64,000 nt of DNA from Helianthus annuus (GCF_002127325.2 NC_035447.2:30439249-30503248); one strand, 5' to 3'. Positions 11,756-24,410 are shown, counted from the stretch's first letter. Made by a program: numbers and translations. Notes: generated from the sequence alone by a model not told the origin.

Positions 11756-12211
11756 CCTGCAAGAACCAGTTGGTGCGACCTTGTCAGAGTAGAGCTTCAG
11801 ATGACCCGGCAAGAAACCTGCAAGACCACAAGAGACAAAGCACACCGTTAGCCTCGTCACAGGGAGGGGGCCTCTCTGTGACCAAGCTCGGGCGTGAGAA
11901 TAAGTATTTGTGAGGAGGAAATAGGTCAGGGAGAGAGAGAGGAGAGTTTAGAGAGAGAAAGTAGCGATTACCCCTTGCTGGAAGTCTTGGCGGGGTATTT
12001 ATAGCTTTTGGGTGTGCTGATGTGGCAAGTTAGTTAGAGTCGGACTAGTCGCTATCATGGCGGTTATGGAGGTGGGACCCAGTTAGTTATGTCGCACCAT
12101 CGTATATGTCCGATCCGTCTTACGGTGCAAGGTCCGGTCCGATCTGAGTGCGTTGTGATTCGGTTCTATTTATGGCGATGATTCGGTCCGGTCAGGGACG
12201 TATCCTCATCA
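11756..12211 (-). mobile_element. 3' LTR of the Tat element
   Basis: About 454-456 bp, matching the 5' LTR at 37256-37716 with about ten substitutions and one G indel. Its outer end is damaged: the intact copy starts TGAAGACTCAAGAACC on the plus strand, this one reads CCTGCAAGAACC, so about six bases after TG are lost. The inner end CTCATCA abuts the PPT. Confidence 0.88.
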
Positions 12212-12222
12212 AGTCCCCCTAG
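12212..12222 (-). other. Polypurine tract of the Tat element
   Basis: CTAGGGGGACT on the minus strand, directly before the LTR start TGATGAGGATACG. This is the plus-strand primer site and confirms which LTR is 3'. Confidence 0.75.
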
Positions 12223-12454
12223 TTCGTAGTGTTTCTTAGATAACAGCTTCGAACTATGACGGCGCAATTTTGGCGGTCTAAATCTCTGATTTGCTGTTTC
12301 GTAAAAATGTTTTGAATTTTAAATTTCTAGGCGGTGACCTTAGTTGGGTAACCGACAGTCACTTTATGTTTCCCGCCTGATGTGACGGTTGGTGTGCGTC
12401 AGCTGTCATGACGTGTCACCGTCTGATTGGCGGTTTTAAGTCGGTTCCACATCC

Positions 12455-12464
12455 CTATAAAAAG
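12455..12464 (+). promoter_or_regulatory. TATA box of the antisense gene
   Basis: CTATAAAAAG about 140 bp before the first ATG, followed by a CT-rich leader with CACTTTT repeated (12488-12520). It lies just inside the element from the 3' LTR and points against gag-pol transcription. This suggests the antisense gene has its own promoter (inference). Confidence 0.6.
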
Positions 12465-13282
12465 GGGGAGAAAACAATCTTCCGATTTTACTTTTCACTT
12501 TTCACTTTTCACTTTTCATTCTTCATCTTCTTCATCTTTTTCATTCCTTCTTTTCTGAAAACAGGCGATCTGCAAAACAGGTTAGTTTCTTCCTTACATG
12601 ACGACGAAAAACAACCTGTCCGGTTGTTTTAACGCTTTGAATAAAAACAGTTTAGCTTGGTATGTTGAAAGATATGCAATCCCTGCATCTCTGCACCCTG
12701 TTCTCCCCAAAAAGGACACGCCTATTTATCCGTTTCCTTCGGGAAAAATAGGGGTTTACACCCGTTTATTCGATTATTGTAGCTATCGTCTCCCTCTGAC
12801 GAAGTTCTTGATCGGAGTTCTTACGTTCCACGAGGTTCATATTTCTCAAATGAACCCCTTCGGCCTTGCCAAGGTGTGTCATTTTGAGCTGGCTTGTCGT
12901 GGTTTGGGATCCGACCCGGACTTGGATGTGTTCCGGGCTTTTTACAAATTGAATCGGTCCGGCAACTGGTACACCTTTGAGGTCAGAGATAAGACTTCCT
13001 GCTGCTATACATGGATTACCACTAGCATAAAGGACTGGAAAGAACGATTTTTCTATGTTGATGACCGGTGCGTTCCGGAGTTTATGGTCTGGAGAACCAA
13101 GAAGATGAAGCTCCCGTCTTCTCTTCCTGAGGACTTTGAATTTAATAGGGACTTATACGCAAACTTGATTAAGGAAGCAGGTCGCATACAAAGTTATCCG
13201 GAACACATTCTTGTTATGGGACGGATCAGCACGATTTGGTCCGAGCTGGCGTGGTATCCTACCCTTAGGTGGAACGGAGAGG

Positions 13283-13407
13283 GTTAGTCATGCCTTTTAC
13301 TTTTGACATGATGCTCGTCGTGTCACTCGCATAATTATTTTACTTCTACTTTTATCTTTTCTTTCATTATACCGGACTTCGGATACTACTTGCTTACTTT
13401 TTTGCAG
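13283..13407 (+). other. Intron 1 of the antisense gene
   Basis: 125 bp from GAGAGG|GTTAGT to TTTTTTGCAG|TTATGG, with a pyrimidine-rich 3' end. Removing it joins the G left over in exon 1 to TT in exon 2 and keeps the frame. Confidence 0.7.
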
Positions 13408-14852
13408 TTATGGGTTTGAGGGAAGCTTTAAGATTGAAGTCCTTCGACTCCAAGGAGCTTGAGATTCGAGCTACGAGGACACCGAAAGGTGACCCTCCGT
13501 ATTTAAACGTCGTGCAGGAGAATCTTTATCAGATCCGAGAACCGGAAGTTCCGAATGATCAAGGAGGTTTAGCCGGTCAAGGGGGTTCAGGCCCAAATCC
13601 GTCGGTACAAACAGCAAACATCGCTCCGGCTCAAATTGTGACGGCGACCGGCAGTGGTAAGGGTAAGGGTAAGGAGACTGGTTCGATCGGGTCGAAAGGG
13701 TCCGGTTCCAAGTTTGTGATCGAAGATGAGGGTGTCCACCTATCTGTGGAGATGAAGAAGAACGTGCTGAAAATTTAAAGGAGGGTGGTGATGATGGTGA
13801 TGAGGAAGAGGAGAACGAAGATGAGCGGCCTCAGATTAGCTTGAAGAGGAAAAGGGCTCCGTCTAAGCCTGGTCCGAAACCTAGATAAAAGAAGACAAAG
13901 ACGGATTTTAAGACTATTACTCTGGATGACGCTGATGACCAAGTTACTGGATTCTCTGCTACTGGAGGCGTGTTAGAAAACTTAGATGCTCATCTTCATG
14001 GGGGTCGTACCCCAAGGGACCATCCAAAAAACATCCCATCGAGCCCATTGTCCTTCGGGGGAGGGGCCACCAAGGTTGTTGCTGATGTTCTTAATACCGA
14101 TCCTAAGAAGATCGAACCTTCTCCTTCGGGTAAGTTCACCACGGGGGTTGCTTCTAATGTGTCAAGGCCGAGTCCCAAGCCTGTTGACGGTGGGGACAGT
14201 GCCTCTTCGTCCCCTTTATGGTTTAACACTGAAGCTGTTTTCTTATCACGGGAGTTAGGTTTGGGCGGCATTGAGGATATGGATTCAACTCGAGCATTGG
14301 AGAAGTATGTTCCGGAGTGGTCGTTGACGAACAAGGACCGGATAGTGGATGCTTTGTCGGCGAAAATGGCGTTATTTCATTTGGGGACTCCGGCTGAGCA
14401 CTCTTATTATCGGAAGATGAGTGGCCCGGAGCTTGGAAATGCCCTTATGATAAACCAAGCCCAATCTAATTCATTGGTGGTGGAGTCGTATAAACGTTGG
14501 ATCGAGTCGGAATCAACTTGTAACAAACTCCGACGCGAAATTGCCAGTTTAGAAAAGGAAGATAATGTTCGCTCGAAGACGAAACAAGAACTGAGATCTC
14601 TTCGATCTCAGATTGGTCGTTTAAAAGAGCAAAACTTAGAAGCAAAAGAGGTTAACAAATCGACCCAAGCTTCGGCTGCGGTCGCTTATGAGGCTCGAGA
14701 TAGAGCTCTTCAAGATTTGGAAATTTTTAAGTCAAAATTTGCTGACTTGGAGAAAAAGTTATCTGGTGTGGAGAAGAAGCATGCGGCCGAACTGAAAGAA
14801 ATGCAGACATCTCACGATCAACTTCTGGCTGATTATCACCGCTTAGTTGATG

Positions 14853-14920
14853 GTACGTTCATAATCCACTTATCTGTTATTGCTTCCCTTTCCGGCCCAT
14901 TGAATCTTGTTTCTCTGCAG
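14853..14920 (+). other. Intron 2 of the antisense gene
   Basis: 68 bp from GATG|GTACGTTC to TTTCTCTGCAG|TTAAAG. Splicing joins G to TT and extends the coiled-coil frame, while reading through ends soon after in LQLKTN and a stop. Confidence 0.7.
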
Positions 14921-15405
14921 TTAAAGACGAATTAGAGAGAGCTCGCGACAGGGAGATCGAGTCACATAAAGCAACGATCGATGAGGCAAAAGGGATGTTG
15001 ATTCGGTGTGAGCGTGATATGATTGAATCGTATGCCCAGCTGTCGGAGCTTAAACTCACCAAGCAATGGTTCTTAACAGATGGGGTCGCGTGGATTGTCA
15101 AACTGGTGCATCAAAGCCCGGAACTGGAGAGAGTTGTTGCGGACTTGGTGAATAGTGTTAACGCGGTTGGAGCGAACGAAGGTATTAAGCACGGCTTTGA
15201 AGCCGCGAAGGGGCCTGCTCGATCCTTCGAGGAAGTTCCAGGGTATGATGGAGATGCTCAAGACAAATTAAATGTTGCGGTAAAAGCTTTTGAAGATTTC
15301 AACATCTCCGTACTTGGGAAAGTTGCTGATTTGGTAGACGAACCTTTGTCCGTCATCAAGCAACAAAGTGAGCTTCCCATAGTGAAAGAAGACTTGGAAG
15401 CTTGA

Positions 15406-15948
15406 AACTCGATCTTTCTCACCATATAACTTTTAGCTTTTATTTGCTATTGTAACCGTACAATTTAAAACATCTATTTTCTTTGGCATGTAACTAATAC
15501 ACCTTTTGCTTGAAATATTCAACTGGCATGTTTTGTACGGAATCAGACCTTGTCATTGGTTATTCATTCCTGGCTACTTAGTCTTTAGTTTGCGTCCAAA
15601 CTTAACTGTTCGACCAGGCTTTTGGTTCGGTCATCATAGGTGACCGAAGCCTAATAGGAAATCCTTTGATTTCTTTGCTTTTAGTTGATTGATTGTAGTC
15701 GGACCGTTTTAAGGACGGACCGTTTTGCTCAATAAATTTTATTATTTCTTAAACTATTTGAGCCTTCTCGATCGGCGCGAGGCATGGGTCGAGGCCCGTT
15801 TGTGCACGTTTTGAAAAATTGTTCGAACTTATAAATATGCTATTTTATACTTATAAAAGTATAGACCGCTTTATTCGTTAATTTGCAAGTTTGTTGGTCC
15901 GGGGAAAAACCCTCCCGGTCACAAAGAGAACGGAAAAATATCGGGGCA
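15406..15948. other. Convergent non-coding stretch between the antisense gene and pol
   Basis: Shared 3' flank of two convergent genes. In related elements integrase would follow RNase H at about this place. Only short frames with stops occur, and the GGGAGGG-type motif appears twice on the minus strand near 15912-15960. Confidence 0.55.
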
Positions 15949-16724
15949 TTACCCTCCCGGATTACATACGGAAATTGGAAAATAAAAAACAAAAGATAGC
16001 GATCTTTTTAAGCCGTAGCAGGCCGCTTTATCGGTCGGCAAAACGTCATGCACCAAATAGTTAATTATTGGCGTCATCCATGTTTGCGATGGTGCTTCGA
16101 CCTGCATTACTTGCGGAGCTGCGATTGAAGGCGTAGTTAAAACTTCCACTCTCACTTCCTTGGCTAGGTGACTGAACGATACCGATACCAACTTGCTCAA
16201 AGCATCAGCCTTCTTGTTCTTGCTACGGGGAATATGTTCGACCTTACATGCTTCAAATGATGCCATTGCTTGCTTTACCTGTTCGAGATATTCGACCATG
16301 TTTGCTTCCCTCGCCTCATATTCTACATTTACCTGATTTGCTACGAGCAACGAATCCACATGGGCTATGACATTTTTTGCTCCGACTCTCAACGCTAGGC
16401 GTAGGCCAGCTAAGAGGGCTTCGTACTCGGCTTCGTTATTTGAACTCTTGAATTCTAGCCGGAGTGCATACGTCATATCCGTTCCGTCTGGATCGGTGAG
16501 AATTAGGCCCGCTCCTGCTCCTTCGGCACTAGAAGCTCCGTCGGTATACAAGGACCACGGTTTTTCTGGAGCTTTTTCTACCTCTTCCGTTCCTTTATCT
16601 TCCGGTATTTCGACTAAGAAATCCGCTATTACCTGTCCTTTCAACGGACCTTTAGTTCGGAAGGTGATGTTGAATGCGCCCAATTCAATCGCCCATTTTG
16701 CCATTCGACCCGTGACTCAGGTCG
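15949..16724 (-). pseudogene. Second (archaeal-type) RNase H of Tat pol
   Basis: The open frame 16704-15949 (251 codons) starts MAKWAIELGAFNITF and carries the full second RNase H: WSLYTDGASS, NNEAEYEALLAGL, HVDSLL and KKADALSKL, so all four expected acidic residues are visible. This duplicated RNase H is a hallmark of the Tat lineage. A one-base deletion near 16713 puts it out of frame with the upstream part. After DVLPTDKAACYGLK the sequence leaves the family and ends in VCNPGG; the integrase that should follow is missing. Confidence 0.85.
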
Positions 16725-17228
16725 TCAGAGAACGTGTTGGATTCTTTGGTCTGTTCGTACCTCAATTGGATGGGCCTGAAAGTATCGGCGAAGTCTTCTT
16801 GAAGCATGGACTAGAGCCAGGGCTAATTTTTCCAAGTTTGAATATCTTGTTTCGTAATCTTTTAACGTTCGACTTACGTAATAAATGGGGATTTGTTTCC
16901 CAGTACGGTGAGCGACTAACACTGCACTGATAGCTCCGAACGATGCGGCTAAGTATACCGTTAATACCTCATCTTCTTCCGGTACGGTGAGAGTTGGCAA
17001 GGTGCCCAAACAAGTTCTAAGCTCTTCGAAAGCTCGTGCGGTCTCTTCCGTCCATTTGAATTCCGATCTAAAGCTTTTTCTGAGAACATCCATGAACGGG
17101 AGCGACCGGTCTGCTGCTTTTGACAAGAACCGATGGAGAGCAGCCAATCGTCCGTTTAAGGACTGAATTTCTTTAACCGACGTCGGAGGCTTCATTGTAA
17201 GAACAGCATCAATCTTATCGTGGTTGGC
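16725..17228 (-). pseudogene. Tat pol: RT connection and first RNase H
   Basis: The frame continues from the RT segment after an in-frame TGA at 17229-17231. It encodes MKPPTSVKEIQSLNGRLAAL, then FKWTEETARAFEELR, YLAASFGAISAVLV, YYVSRTLKDYETRY and YFQAHPIEVRTDQ, the usual order of RT thumb/connection and first RNase H in Ty3 elements. It ends at a TGA at 16725-16727 in place of the expected serine codon before RPE. Confidence 0.85.
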
Positions 17229-19657
17229 TCATAAGCCTTTCGACCCGACCATGACTCCCAGAAACTTACCTTCCTCTACCCCGAACGTACATTTTTTTGG
17301 ATTTAGCTTCATGTTGATGCTTCGGAGTCGGGTAAACGTTTCGAGTATGTCTTTTAGCATGGCGACCTCATCGTGACTTTTGATCACGATGTCATCAACG
17401 TATACCTCTACGTTTCGCTCGATCTGATCCTTAAAAGCTTTGTTCATCAGACGCTGGTACGTAGCACCAGCGTTTTTCAAACCGAACGACATTTTAGTAA
17501 AGCAATATACTCCTTCATTGGTGACAAAGGCCGTCTTATCCTCATCTTCGACCGCCATTTGTATTTGATGATATCCCTTGTAAGCATCCAAAAAACACTT
17601 TAACCTGAACGTAGCGACGGAGTCAATCTTCTCATCAATCTCCGGTAGAGGAAAACAATCTTTCGGGCACGCATTGTTTAAATCGGTGAAATCGATGCAC
17701 ATTCTCCATGAATTATCTTTCTTCCGTACCATAACGGGGTTTGATACCCATGTTTGATACCGAACCTCTCGAATGATTCCTGCGTCTAGGAGGCTTTTAA
17801 CATCTTTTGCAATGGCTTTGGCTCGATCCGGTGCCATGTGCCTTTTCCTTTGCGCTATTGGTTTGATTAATTCTTTTACGTTCAGGTGATGTTGTGCCAT
17901 AGATCTGGGGACTCCCTGCATATCGGAGTGCTTCCATGCGAAGACGTCTATCGAGTTGCTTAACAACTCCCATAAAAGCTTCTTCGTTCGTTTTGGGAGC
18001 TGGGCACCAATAGCTACTTGTTGTTCGGGAAAATCCGGGTTGATTGCCCAAAGTTCCGTAGGTACTTCGGACTTTTTGGAGCTCGTTTCCGCTACGTGTC
18101 TCACTTCGGCGACAAACGAATTCGACTCTAAGCAGATAGTGGCAACTCCGGCCTCGGTAGGGAATTTAATAGCTCCGTGTATTGTCGAACTGATTGCTCC
18201 GAGAGCTCGCAATCCGGGTCGCCCAAGTATTATGTTGTGTGAAGAATGAGTTCGAACAACCAAGAAAGTTAGCGGTACTGTTCTACTCTTGTTACCGTCT
18301 TTGAATGTGGTCGGGAGAGTAATCTGTCCTATCGGACGGACTACCTCTCCTGAGAAACTTATCAAAGGGGTAGATACTTCGATCAACTTCCTTTTTGTTT
18401 GGGGATTCAGCTGTTGGAAACATTGGATATACATGATCTCAAAGGCGCTTCCTCCGTCCACATAAATTCGTCGGACCAGGTGTCCGGCGACAACAACTGA
18501 AATTGTAATCGGTCTGTCCCGAGCATCATCGGGATCGACCGGAGGGAAGTACGTTGGTTGGTGCATCCATGCCGCCATATGCTGGTTCGACCGCTTTACC
18601 CCTCTTGGTTCGGCTGACCGGATCATATTGATTCCGGGCTCGGTGTTCGGATTATCAACTGCTGTTGCTGGCTTCTTTCCATCTTTTACAAGGTGTGAGA
18701 GTTTACCGGATCGAACGGCCTTTTCGATTTCTTGCTTTAGAGCCCAACATTCATCAGTTGTATGGCCCTTGTCTCGGTGATATTCGCAATATTTCTTGGA
18801 GTGCTTATTCGAGGTGGGTCGTTGCTTCGATGGCGTAGGGAAACGAGTAGTTTCCGTGCTGAGGATTTCGCTCGGCGACTTTCTTAACTCGGAGAAACTG
18901 TTGAATCGTATGTTTCCTGTCCGAAAACTGCTTCGATCGGACTTTTGATACGGGCCACGGCTTCTGTTCCAGTTATTGTTCCTATCTTTTGGCGGTGATG
19001 CGTTCCGTCTCCATGATGTGGTTCGTGGTTTGGAATTCCTGGCAGTTGTTTCATTCGGTTGGCCGCAAGCACTCTTCCCTCGAACAAAAGCTCGAGCCCT
19101 TTCCATGAGTGTCTCCATGGTTTTTGGGAGATCTTCATGAAGTTTTTCCACCAACTGATTGTTCCGTACCCCGTGACAGAATCCCGATACTCGGAGCTGA
19201 TCAACTGCTCCACTTATCTGCATGCTTTCTCGGTTGAAACGGTCTATGAAATCTTCCACAGATTCTCCATCGCGGCGCTTTATATGGTGTACCTCAGTAA
19301 TATCCTTTTTGCAACGACGCTGCTGACAAAAGTTTTGCAAGAATATGCGTCGGAAATCCTCAAAGTGGTCGATCGACCCCTCTGGCAACCCATCGAACCA
19401 AACTCTAGCCGATCCGGTGAGAGTTTGGGCGAACATAAGGCACCAAGCCGGCATTGGCCACTGCTCGACCTTAGCCGCTCCGGCAAACGCGAACATGTGG
19501 TCGTCCGGGTCAGACGTACCATCGTAAAATTTCAACGTGGGAGGCATCTTTAGCTTAGCTGGGAGTGGGGCATTGACAATCCGTAACGTAAACTTTGATT
19601 GTGAAGTCATAGACGTGGGATGGTATGGCATGAGTAGCTCTTGGTCTTGGGGGTTTA
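17229..19657 (-). pseudogene. Tat gag-protease-reverse transcriptase, truncated at its N-terminus by a nested LTR
   Basis: An 800-codon open frame (19631-17229) covers most of gag, protease and RT. Gag occupies about residues 25-190 (KFYDGTSDPDDHMFAFAG, VWFDGLPEGSI, FLQNFCQQRR). A CxxH-type knuckle, CEYHRDKGHTTDEC, lies near residue 280. The protease site YVDGGSA is near 387, with NIILGRPGLRALGA later. RT has MCIDFTDLNNACPKD near 642, QMAVEDEDKTAF, and the catalytic YVDDIVIKS near 742. A TGA ends the frame at 17229-17231. The first Met is not the original start: gag began on the far side of solo LTR D, at 37196. Protein made here would lack the gag N-terminus and integrase. Confidence 0.88.
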
Positions 19658-19962
19658 TGTCACACCCCGGCCGCGTATAACATGCAACCGCGGCGGAAAC
19701 GCCGGGGAGTGTCGTGGACAGAATTAAATTGTTTCATGACCATGGCATACAAAGCTGTATTTTATTTATAAACATCAGTGCTACATCGTTTCGAACAGGA
19801 AAACAAAGAGTTCAGAACATAATTAAACTAATTCCATCTTCATTTTTATTCTCTAAGGCACAGGTCCGCCCTAGTGTCATGGTCATCATCCTATGGAATA
19901 GCTCCTGAAAACACATGTGAAAGTAGGTACGTCAGCATAAAAATGCCTGTGAGATACATAGG

Positions 19963-22900
19963 TGTCACACCCCGAATTTCCACGTGTCACCGGTGGGCCC
20001 GGTGGGGGTAACATGACGTAGTTGATAACAGCATAGTCAAACAACACAATATATAAATGCACAGCGGAAGCAGAAATAGATTCATTTCAACTTTACATAA
20101 ACGTAATATTTAATATCACAAGTAGTTGAAACGGATCCACAGGCGGATCAAATAAAATAAGATAAATGTTCAACAGACTTTAGACGCCTAGAACTTGCAA
20201 GATTCCTTACTAACGCCCTGAGCAGCTTCCAGCCTATTACGTACTTGTACCTGTCACTTAGACTTTGGAAAATACGTCAGTTTTCACTGGTAAATACACT
20301 CAACTGACTCATTTGAAAAGAGTTTATGAAAATTGTTTTAGGCGCACAAGGCACAAAACTATTTTGACACTTGATTAAGATGCACAAGGAAATATTAATC
20401 TTTTATACTTGGGACAAACTATATCTCATGTTATCAGTTTTACATAACTTGCTCTACATACGGGGCCCGGTCCTATGCCGGTTCAAGATTAACCGACACA
20501 CCACTATTCCCTTATTGGGAATCCCATATTGGGTATAATCAAGTAATAAGCATAAAGCATCTGTCAGGTGTATGCCTACACCCCGTGCTTAGGTCGTGGC
20601 CATTGCAATTTAATGAGTCAAGGATATCCAGGACACGGTCGCATTAACCCCCAATGTTTCAGTCAAGCAATACGAATTAAAACAGGTTATTTGAATTTCC
20701 CGACACATTGGTCTTCGAATCCCATACCTGACCATGCGGTATTTATATTACCGTATCCCAAGCCCGTAATAGGGAAAATAAGTTAAGAGTATTTACCTGA
20801 GCTAGCTCCTGTCTTAAATAGCAAGAATTATAATAACTCAGCCGTATTCACTTAAGTAAGCGTAGGTACAATTTACCGGAAGGCTCTAGTCTGGAACGAT
20901 GGTATAAATAACCAATTAGAATACTAACGGGTCTTTAATTTAAGCCTAAGCTTTGACCGGTTAGTTTAAGGATGATACGGTTTACGCACGATTAAGCGAA
21001 AGACCGGATAGAATGTGATTTAGACCCGACAAGTTTGAATACTTGTATATTATGGGTATACTAAATACATTCTGGATTTTGAAATAAAAATGATAACGTT
21101 TGACCCGTTTCGGTCAATTTACGCAAACTAGTTACGTAAACCGAATCGAACGCGAAAAGGGCGATACGGGTAGACAAATGATTTAAATGCAAGTTCCCTG
21201 ATATATATGCTTTAAATATGATATAATATCAGTAAGTTATGTTCTATATTGCCCGGAATAATTTTAAACCCGATTTGTGCCTTAGAAGGGCATTTTGGTC
21301 ATTTAAAAGATAATAAAAGAGTAAAATTAGAAATCTGAGTTTCGGGTCTGGTTCACACAGTAAATATACTTAATATAACATATTATATCAGTAGGGTATG
21401 ACCCATATACCAAATTTATCATTTAAAACCAAACTATGCACCGTAGGGGTATTTTAGTAATTTCACAAGGGCTAAAAGTGCCAAAACTGGAAGTCTGAGT
21501 TCATATACTTATACTTACTGTTTTTATATGAAAATATGCTAAACACATCAGTAGGTATAGGTCTTATATGTTTAAAACAAGTATAACGCTCAATATGCGC
21601 TTAAAACGCTAAATATGCGATTTAAGGGCGTTTTCGGGTTTTCAAATTAAATCTGAGATTTTTATATTTCCAGAATACTTAAAATAATTTATTCATCATA
21701 TAAAATCAGTAGAAAAAGGTTTCGGGTCAAAAGGATGTGTAAAACTCATTTTATGGCTAAAACGGTCAAAACCGACATAAGCTGAAATGACTAGGCGATC
21801 TAGGATCCGTTCAGCCAAAAATTAATTAAAAATCATCAAAATTCCCAGAATATTATATTACTTCTGTTGGTAAAGAGTTTCGTATCAAAACGTGGCCAGA
21901 AACGGGTTCTACGCGAAAAGGACCGTTTATGTAAATTTATAATATAGTTTTACGCTAATGGCCATAACTCACAATCTGGACCACCAACTGATCCGAAATT
22001 TTCGGTGCAAGTCTATATATTAGAAATAAAGATTTCTACTCTTTCACTTTTCCAAAAATCACGTTTTATATCAAAAAGGGCAAAATAGTCAACTTTATGC
22101 ATAAATCGGAAACATGCATTCGAATCGGCTAAGCATAGACTTATGACATAAAATTTCCAGAAAGTTTAACTAAAATGCCAATGGTCAAAAATGCTCTAAC
22201 ATACAGATCTCACACATGCATGTACGGATCCGAACCGATAGTTTACGAAAAAATCGTTTATTAAGACTTTCGGTTCCAATCCGGGTTTACACTAAAGATC
22301 GTCGAGTTGATCGTGGTAAAATACATTCTTATATTCATAATAAAGCTTTCTATGAAGATCAAACAGATTGCATGTCATCTATATCATTATTCATGTCATT
22401 TTTCACAAAAATTGCTTCTGTTGACTTTTTAGAAATAGGTTTGACTCGACATTTAGCATGCATGTAGTGAGAATCAAGGAGTACCTTTTTGAGGGTTTGT
22501 TTCCCATAATATTACCAACATGTATCAGGTTTCAATTCGAGAAATGACCGATTGAAACTTGTTTAATCAGAAAGTCAAAGCTTATGAACACCCAGTTTGA
22601 CTTTTAGCAATAATCACAACAAGAACGGATTAAAGATTGAATTGAGAGCTTACAAGAGTCCTATAGGTGTTTAGTGAACACTAGAATCAGCTTTGATGAT
22701 CGGATTAACTCCAGAAGGTCTGCCTTGAAGGTTCTTGCAAGTGAGAGCTTTTGGTTATTATGAAAATGCTCAAGAAATGGCCTTGCAATCCGATTTAAAG
22801 CTGGAATTTGAGGCTTACTGTTTGCCTAGCCATGCATGGCATTTGATTGGAGCAAAAGGAGGCGAGTAACAGCTGTTTACAACCCAAAATCGGACCCAAA

Positions 22901-23584
22901 TCAGCCCAAAACGAAATTTCTGTCGCTGGCAGCCCCACGCGGCCCGCTTGGGTCATACCAGGCGGGTCGCCTGACCCCCTGTTCAGCCAAACAAGTTTCA
23001 TTTTTGGCAGAAATGGTCCCTGAGCTTGTACGCGATGTTTCGGCTACTTTTCTCGACCCGTAAACCCCCAAACTTGGTTTTTAAGAACCTTAGGACTTTT
23101 ACCAACATGGAAATGTCCTCGGAACATTTTGCGCTCAACCGAAAAGCCATGAAATTCGACGTTGACGCTTTTAGTCCCTTAAGTACGGTTTTGGCCATAA
23201 CTTTCTCATACGTTGACGAAACTTCATGAAATTTTAACCACATATTCTAGTGAGTATATTTTAGCTTCTCAAAGCTTCGGGTCTGCCAAAAGTTCACTCA
23301 GAGGTATAAATTAAACATGTTGACACTTTTGGCCCCTATAGTTTGCAATACTTCACTTTTGTGCAATTTCCGCGTCGTATGATCCATGAACCATCCGTTT
23401 AAGGTTATAATCATTATGTTGGGTTATCATAGAGTCTATTTATCCATTGTTGACACTTTGGACCCTTACGTTCCATAGTTTTCACTGTTTGTCACTTTTA
23501 GTCCCTCTAAAGTATGTTTTCACATAACGGAACTTTATGACACGTGTCAAGACATTATTGGACGAAATTTTTCGAGGTGTTACA
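19963..23584 (-). mobile_element. 3' LTR of element A
   Basis: 3622 bp from TGTCACACCCCGAATTTCC to CGAGGTGTTACA (plus-strand order). It holds no gene; small open frames inside recur identically in the other LTR and are by-products. GC-rich patch at about 22935-22985. Confidence 0.92.
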
Positions 23585-23603
23585 TCCTCACCCCCTTAAA
23601 AGA
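23585..23603 (-). other. Polypurine tract of element A
   Basis: On the minus strand, TTTTAAGGGGGTGAGGA immediately before TGTAACACC. It marks this LTR as 3'. Confidence 0.75.
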
Positions 23604-23620
23604 AATCTCGACCCCGAGAT

Positions 23621-24410
23621 TTATTCAAACAAATGGGGATATTTTTCTTTCATCGTGGATTCCACTTCCCACGTGTATTCGGGACCTCTACGGGCATCCC
23701 ACTTGACCTTAACAATAGGCACGTGCTTCCTTCGAAGCTTCTTTACCTGTCGATCCTCAATCGACAAAGGTTTTTCCATAAATTTTAGACTTTCGTCTAT
23801 GTGTATATCTGTATGCGGTATAACCAGTGAATCGTCAGCGAAACACTTCTTCAAATTACAGATATGGAACACATTATGAATAGCACTAAGCTCTTCAGGC
23901 AAGTTTAACTTGTAAGCGACTGACCCGACACGTTCGATAATCTCGAAAGGTCCTATATATCTCGGGCTCAGCTTGCCTTTCTTTCCAAATCTCATCACAC
24001 CCTTCCAGGGCGATACTTTAAGCAATACTTTTTCACCTACATTGCAATGAAAATCTTTGCGCTTTGGGTCCGCATAACTTTTCTGCCTATCCCTGGCAGC
24101 TTTCAAACGATCGCGAACCTGAACGATCTTGTCTGTCGCCTCAAAGACGATATCTGGTCCAGACAACTGGACATCTCCAACTTCTGCCCAACAAATGGGC
24201 GATCTACACTTCCTACCGTATAGGGCCTCAAAAGGCGCGGCCCTAGTACTAGTATGGTAGCTATTTTTATAGGAGAATTCTATCAAGGGTAGGCGGTTAT
24301 CCCAACTGCCACCTAAATTAATCACACATGCTCGAAGCATGTCTTCCAATGTTTGGATGGTACGCTCACTCTGTCCGTCCGTCTGCCAACCGTTATGTGA
24401 TAGTGCTCCT
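23621..24410 (-). pseudogene. Integrase C-terminus with chromodomain, element A
   Basis: A 242-codon open frame (24349-23621) encodes the integrase C-terminal region: [53 protein letters not shown], then [20 protein letters not shown] and KEKYPHLFE, which matches a Tekay-type chromodomain at the extreme C-terminus. The frame is open upstream to about 24410 and includes [10 protein letters not shown], so the third catalytic Glu is kept. The rest of the catalytic core (both Asp and the HHCC zinc domain) is missing or unrecognisable upstream. It is therefore a 3' fragment, although it is well preserved. The chromodomain in this family is thought to steer integration to heterochromatin. Confidence 0.85.

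Larger units (their letters stand above)
12598..15405 (+). pseudogene. Antisense extra gene of the Tat element: 'putative gypsy type transposon' domain protein, three exons
   Basis: Three exons can be joined: 12598-13282, 13408-14852 and 14921-15405. Exon 1 encodes about 228 residues of the domain known as 'putative gypsy type transposon' (Pfam PF04195, from memory), with LAWYVERYAIPASLHP, FLIGVLTFHEVHISQMNPFG and a C-terminal W-rich part. Exon 2 begins in phase, is Gly/Ser/Lys and acid-rich, then turns into a long charged region from about 14480 that looks like coiled coil (SLEKED, LRSLRSQIGRLKEQN). Exon 3 continues in phase to the stop after VKEDLEA. A frameshift near 13745-13770 and a TAA at 13886-13888 break exon 2, so this copy cannot make the whole protein. 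The biochemical role of the domain is unknown. It converges with pol, whose last stop is 544 bp away. Confidence 0.75.

Noticed and set aside
16367..19908. Plus-strand frames of up to 187 codons opposite Tat pol
   Set aside because: They mirror the conserved minus-strand pol frames and have no recognisable motif.
20568..23243. Several short open frames (60-85 codons) in the left LTR of element A, repeated identically at 30329-33004
   Set aside because: They repeat because the LTRs are duplicates. None matches a protein family and they are not open in the diverged A-family LTR at 55788-59373.
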